From NCBI GenBank assembly GCA_017440755.1, contig JAFSGP010000004.1, forward strand, positions 33,937 to 97,936: a DNA stretch of 64,000 nucleotides. The letters run 5' to 3'. Numbering within the stretch: position 1 is the first letter of the stretch; each line of letters opens with the position of its first letter. The notes beneath the pieces are model-generated. The model did not search any database. It was not told the DNA's origin and saw only the letters and a list, made by a program, of their open reading frames with translations. Origin of the DNA: Clostridia bacterium. Its GTDB lineage: Bacteria; Bacillota; Clostridia; Oscillospirales; Acutalibacteraceae. Made by a program: the position numbers and the translations under genes. Below, piece by piece: positions 60,342-64,000 of the stretch.

Positions 60342-61847
60342 TTACTTAATGGATACGCCTTTTTCTTTTTGGATAACATCGTGAGCGCCGCCCTCTACGA
60401 TACTGGTGGCGGACACCAGCGTGAGGGTCGCCTTCTGCTGCAATTCGGGAATGGTGAGAGCGCCGCAGTTGCACATGGTGGAGCGCACCTTGGACAGGGA
60501 CAGCGCCACGTTGTCCTTCAGCGTGCCCGCATAGGGGACGTAGGAATCCACGCCCTCCTCGAAGGACAGCTTCTTATCGCCACCCAGGTCATACCGCATC
60601 CAGTTGCGGGCGCGGCTGGAGCCCTCGCCCCAGTACTCCTTGTAGTAGGTGCCGCCGATGTTCACCTTGTTGGTGGGGGACTCGTCAAAGCGGGCGAAAT
60701 AGCGACCCAGCATCACAAAGTCGGCGCCCATTGCCAGCGCCAGGGTGATATGGTGGTCGTACACAATGCCGCCGTCGGAGCAAACGGGCACGTAGATGCC
60801 GGTCTCCTCAAAATAGCGGTCACGCTCGGCACACACCTCGATGAGGGCAGTGGCCTGTCCGCGACCGATACCCTTGGTCTCACGGGTGATACAAATAGAG
60901 CCGCCGCCGATGCCCACCTTAATGAAGTCGGCGCCTGCCTCCGCCAGGAAACGGAAGCCCGCCGCGTCCACCACGTTACCGGCACCCACCTTAACGGTAT
61001 CGCCGTAACGGGCGCGAATCCAGTCGATGGTCAGCTTCTGCCACTCGGAGAAGCCCTCAGAGGAGTCGATGCACAGCACGTCGGCACCCGCCTCCACCAG
61101 CGCGGGGACACGCTCAGCGTAGTCGCGGGTGTTGATGCCCGCGCCCACCACGTACCGCTTGGAGGCGTCCAGTAGCTCGTTGGGGTTCTGCTTATGCTTC
61201 TCGTAGTCCTTGCGGAACACGAAATAGCACAGGCGGCCGTCCTTGTCCACGATGGGCAGGGAATTCAGCTTGTGGTCCCAGATGATATCGTTCGCCTCTT
61301 TCAGGGTGGTGCCCTCGGGGGCGGTAACCAGCTTATCCAGAGGAGTCATAAACTCGCTGACCTTAGTCGCGGGATCCATGCGGGTAACGCGGTAGTCGCG
61401 ACCGGTGACGATACCCACCAGTTTGCCGTCGGCGGTGCCGTCCTCGGTGATCGCCACGGTGGAGTGACCGGTCTGCTCCTTAAGCGCCACCACGTCCGCC
61501 ATCGTTGCCTCGGGAGAGAGGTTGGAGTCGCTGGGGACGAAGCCCGCCTTGTAGTTCTTGGCGCGGGCGACCATCGCCGCCTCGTCCTCCACCGTCTGGG
61601 AGCCGTAGATGAAGGAAACACCGCCCTCGGTAGCCAGTGCAACCGCCAGACGGTCGCCCGACACCGACTGCATAATGGCGGATACCATCGGGATATTCAT
61701 CGTGATGGCGGATTCCTCCCCCTTCTTGTACTTAACCAGCGGGGTCTTGAGGGACACGTTCGCCGGAACGCACTGGCTGGAGGAGTAACCCGGAATCAGC
61801 AGGTACTCGTTAAAAGTATGGGAGGGTTCGTTAATAAAAATAGCCAT
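60342..61847 (-). CDS. guaB: IMP dehydrogenase
   Basis: A 501-residue enzyme: IMP to XMP with NAD. TIM barrel with two inserted CBS repeats (about 100-215: [33 protein letters not shown]). Catalytic loop [13 protein letters not shown] with the active-site Cys, and [28 protein letters not shown] precedes the ATG. Only 18 nt after pyrI, so co-transcribed with the pyrimidine genes rather than the purine operon. The loop [10 protein letters not shown] departs a little from the common GPGSICTTR. Confidence 0.95.
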   Translation of the reverse strand: MAIFINEPSHTFNEYLLIPGYSSSQCVPANVSLKTPLVKYKKGEESAITMNIPMVSAIMQSVSGDRLAVALATEGGVSFIYGSQTVEDEAAMVARAKNYKAGFVPSDSNLSPEATMADVVALKEQTGHSTVAITEDGTADGKLVGIVTGRDYRVTRMDPATKVSEFMTPLDKLVTAPEGTTLKEANDIIWDHKLNSLPIVDKDGRLCYFVFRKDYEKHKQNPNELLDASKRYVVGAGINTRDYAERVPALVEAGADVLCIDSSEGFSEWQKLTIDWIRARYGDTVKVGAGNVVDAAGFRFLAEAGADFIKVGIGGGSICITRETKGIGRGQATALIEVCAERDRYFEETGIYVPVCSDGGIVYDHHITLALAMGADFVMLGRYFARFDESPTNKVNIGGTYYKEYWGEGSSRARNWMRYDLGGDKKLSFEEGVDSYVPYAGTLKDNVALSLSKVRSTMCNCGALTIPELQQKATLTLVSATSIVEGGAHDVIQKEKGVSIK

Positions 61848-61865
61848 TTCTCTTCATCCTTTCTC

Positions 61866-62282
61866 TCAATTGGCTTTGGTTTCACAGTAAATGCAGCGAT
61901 ATACTTTATTCTCACGGTCGGTGAGCTTAAATACGTGGGAAAGCTCCTGCTCGCAGGAGGTGATGCAACGGGGGTTCTTACACTTGATGACGTTGGTGAG
62001 ACACTCCGGCATATCAATAGCCCGCTTTTCCGTCAGCTCGCCGCCGCGGATAATATTCACCGTGGCACCGGGGTCTACGTAGCCGATGATGTCCAGATTC
62101 ACGGGAATGGCGGCGTCAATCTTGATGATGTCCTTGCGCCCCATTTTTTTGCTGGCGACATTCTTAATCAGCGCCACCGAGCAGTCCAGATCGTCCAGAC
62201 CCAGCAGGTCGTACAGACGCATACCACAGCCGGCGGTGATGTGGTCGATGACCACGCCGTTCTGAATGGAGTCTATCTTCAT
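61866..62282 (-). CDS. pyrI: Aspartate carbamoyltransferase regulatory chain
   Basis: A 138-residue allosteric chain. The N-terminal nucleotide-binding domain ([25 protein letters not shown]) and the C-terminal zinc domain with CKNPRC...C and CIYC give four cysteine ligands. The ATG overlaps the pyrB stop. Confidence 0.96.
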   Translation of the reverse strand: MKIDSIQNGVVIDHITAGCGMRLYDLLGLDDLDCSVALIKNVASKKMGRKDIIKIDAAIPVNLDIIGYVDPGATVNIIRGGELTEKRAIDMPECLTNVIKCKNPRCITSCEQELSHVFKLTDRENKVYRCIYCETKAN

Positions 62283-63202
62283 ACGCTCGCCTCCTCCAAC
62301 AATTTCAGTATCAGCGCCATACGCATATGCTTGCCCGCCAGCACCTGCTTAAAGTAGCAGGCACGGGGGTCATCGTCCACCGCTACGGTGATTTCGTTAA
62401 CGCGGGGCAGCGGGTGCATAATGCACAGGTCGGGTTTTGCGGACTCCAGCTTCTTGGGGTCCAGAATGTAGCTGTCCTTCAGGCGGAGATAATCCTCCTC
62501 GTTAAAGAACCGCTCCCGCTGCACGCGGGTCATATACAGAATATCCAGCTGGGGCATAGCCTCCTCCAGACTGGTGGTCTGGGTGTAAGGAATGTTGTTC
62601 TTCTGCAGAACGTCCTTTTTCACGTAGCTGGGGAGCTTCAGCTCCTCAGGGGAAATCAGCACCAGCTTAATGCCCGTGTAACGGGACAGGGCATTAATCA
62701 GCGAGTGGACGGTGCGACCAAACTTTAAGTCGCCGCAGAAGCCCACCGTCAGATCGGTGAAGCGCCCCTTCTCCCGCCAGATGGTCAGCAGATCTGCCAG
62801 CGTCTGGGTGGGGTGGCAATGCCCGCCGTCACCCGCATTGATAACGGGGATGGAGGCGTTATTCGCCGCCACCAGCGCGGCGCCCTCCTTGGGGTGGCGC
62901 ATCGCAATGATGTCCGCATAGCAGCTGATCACCTTGGCGGTGTCCGCCACGCTCTCGCCTTTGGAGGCGGAGGAGCTCTTGGCCTCGGAGAAGCCGATGA
63001 CGTTGCCGCCCAGCTCGTACATCGCCGCCTCAAAGCTCAGGCGAGTGCGGGTGGAGGGCTCAAAAAACAAGGTTGCCAGCTTTTTGCCCCGACAGCAGTC
63101 AGCGTACGCTTGCGGGTGGTCGATGATGTCGCAGGCGGTGGCAATCAGCCCGTCAATCTCCGCGGGAGTCAGGTCCAGAATGTCAATTAAACTTCTCATC
63201 AC
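62279..63202 (-). CDS. pyrB: Aspartate carbamoyltransferase catalytic chain
   Basis: A 307-residue enzyme. [16 protein letters not shown] (carbamoyl-phosphate site), RHPKEGAA, and [10 protein letters not shown] are diagnostic. Start and stop overlap pyrE and pyrI by 4 nt (ATGA), so PyrB and PyrI should be made in equal amounts for the holoenzyme. Confidence 0.97.
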   Translation of the reverse strand: MMRSLIDILDLTPAEIDGLIATACDIIDHPQAYADCCRGKKLATLFFEPSTRTRLSFEAAMYELGGNVIGFSEAKSSSASKGESVADTAKVISCYADIIAMRHPKEGAALVAANNASIPVINAGDGGHCHPTQTLADLLTIWREKGRFTDLTVGFCGDLKFGRTVHSLINALSRYTGIKLVLISPEELKLPSYVKKDVLQKNNIPYTQTTSLEEAMPQLDILYMTRVQRERFFNEEDYLRLKDSYILDPKKLESAKPDLCIMHPLPRVNEITVAVDDDPRACYFKQVLAGKHMRMALILKLLEEASV

Positions 63203-63852
63203 TTTGCTCCATTCACAGCGAGATAGTTTTTAATGCGGGTTACGTTCTCCTCGTTAGTAGGATCCTCTTCCAGATACTCGATGATGTCGTACACGTCCAC
63301 GATGGAGTAGACAGGGAAGCCGAACTGCTCCTCAATCTCCTGCATGGCACCCTTTTCGGTCTGTCCCTTCTCCTTGCGGTCCACCATAATGAAGGTGGCG
63401 GCCACCTTGGTATCCTCCAGGTGGCTGAGAATCTCCATGGACTCGCGAATGGCGGTGCCGGCGGTGATGACGTCCTCGATGATGACGATCTCCTCGCCCG
63501 CCTGGGGCACGTAGCCCACGAACACGCCACCCTCGCCGTGGTCCTTGACCTCCTTGCGGTTGAAGAAGAAGGGCACGTTCAGCCCGTTCTTGGACAGCGC
63601 CACGGCGGCGGACACCGACAGGGAAATGCCCTTGTAGGCAGGACCGTACAGGACAGCCTGCTTGGCGCCCAGCTTCTCAAAATAGGCTTTGGCGTAGAAT
63701 TCGCCCAAGCGAGCAATATCGTTGCCCGTCTTAATCATACCCGCGTTGATAAAGTAGGGGATTTTGCGCCCCGACTTGGCGGTGAAGTCACCGAATTTCA
63801 GTACGCCTGCTTCCTGCAGGAACCGGATAAACTCTCTCTTGTAGGCTTCCAT
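63199..63852 (-). CDS. pyrE: Orotate phosphoribosyltransferase
   Basis: A 217-residue enzyme: orotate + PRPP to [20 protein letters not shown] and the PRPP motif [17 protein letters not shown] are present. AGGAGG precedes the ATG. First gene of the pyrE-pyrB-pyrI-guaB block. Confidence 0.96.
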   Translation of the reverse strand: MEAYKREFIRFLQEAGVLKFGDFTAKSGRKIPYFINAGMIKTGNDIARLGEFYAKAYFEKLGAKQAVLYGPAYKGISLSVSAAVALSKNGLNVPFFFNRKEVKDHGEGGVFVGYVPQAGEEIVIIEDVITAGTAIRESMEILSHLEDTKVAATFIMVDRKEKGQTEKGAMQEIEEQFGFPVYSIVDVYDIIEYLEEDPTNEENVTRIKNYLAVNGAK

Positions 63853-64000
63853 TGTATCGTCCTCCTAGTATAATAATGATGTAGTCAAAAATGACTACTA
63901 AGTTAATAAGTTTCTAAATTAGATAATAGAAGTAGAGGTTCTCTCTCCATCAGATATTATCTTAAATAATTATCATGTCTGACGGTTCCCTGATAGACAC
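63853..64000 (-). promoter_or_regulatory. AT-rich leader upstream of pyrE
   Basis: No gene. It contains a perfect hairpin GTAGTCA-AAAA-TGACTAC (63881-63898) just before the ribosome site, and GC-poor sequence beyond. No U-run follows the hairpin, and I cannot match it to a PyrR-binding loop. Upstream context is cut off by the window edge. Confidence 0.35.

Noticed and set aside
63881..63898. PyrR-dependent attenuator before pyrE
   Set aside because: A hairpin exists but there is no U-run terminator and no clear PyrR-binding loop; the upstream part is outside the window.
1..64000. Prophage or integrative element
   Set aside because: No integrase, transposase, phage structural or conjugation gene found on either strand.

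Overview
The window reads as a chromosome segment of a gut-type, Gram-positive Clostridia (Oscillospiraceae/Oscillospirales-like) bacterium. The basis is: GC-rich coding with strong AGGAGG-type ribosome sites, lipoprotein and sortase signals, ATP-binding-cassette sugar importers without their own ATPase, an AraC regulator, a ZTP riboswitch, and a clostridial purine gene set with a PurO-type IMP cyclohydrolase. Species cannot be named from sequence alone. Apart from one AraC gene and one tRNA, every gene is on the minus strand, so the window is best read from high to low coordinates.

Region A (63852 to 60342) is a pyrimidine/guanine block, pyrE-pyrB-pyrI-guaB, with overlapping or nearly abutting genes. 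Region B (60289 to 46642) is a purine operon. It has a near-consensus promoter, a ZTP (ZMP) riboswitch with an overlapping terminator, then purE, purC, a PurF homologue without the usual N-terminal cysteine, purM, purN, purO-type IMP cyclohydrolase, a stand-alone AICAR formyltransferase, a four-helix-bundle gene inserted among repeats, purD, purL (with fused glutaminase domain) and fhs. Region C (46600 to 43840) holds a miniature repeat element with terminal inverted repeats, a eukaryote-like glycogen branching enzyme, a tandem structured repeat, and tRNA-Ser(CGA) with its own promoter and terminator.

Region D (43610 down to base 1, continuing off the left edge) is a glycan-utilisation locus of about 43 kb, divergently organised behind an AraC regulator. 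It has two carbohydrate ABC importers: a 979-residue binding protein with two permeases, and a second permease pair with a separate lipoprotein binding protein. A NHL/TPR membrane protein, a YIP1 membrane protein and a DUF5696 protein lie between the two permease pairs. Further along are a GH95-type fucosidase, a 3178-residue cell-wall protein (about ten beta-sandwich modules, about 25 CxxC mini-domains, aspartate-rich calcium-type repeats, and an SPSTG sortase signal), five paralogues of an unassigned glycosidase-like family, a GH20-like hexosaminidase, a GH109-like oxidoreductase-fold protein and a sialate O-acetylesterase (partial at the left edge).

Working model (inference): three of the five paralogues (PG3, PG4 lipoproteins; PG5 with a signal peptide) act outside the cell, near the wall-anchored giant protein. 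The ABC importers bring in oligosaccharides. Cytoplasmic PG1, PG2, GH95, GH20-like, GH109-like and esterase enzymes finish breakdown. The mix of fucose, N-acetylhexosamine and O-acetyl-sialate activities points to host mucin-type glycans. The PG family is the most likely undescribed system here: all five share an RGA(A/S)KQ(Y/F) signature and two conserved glutamates about 80-100 residues apart.
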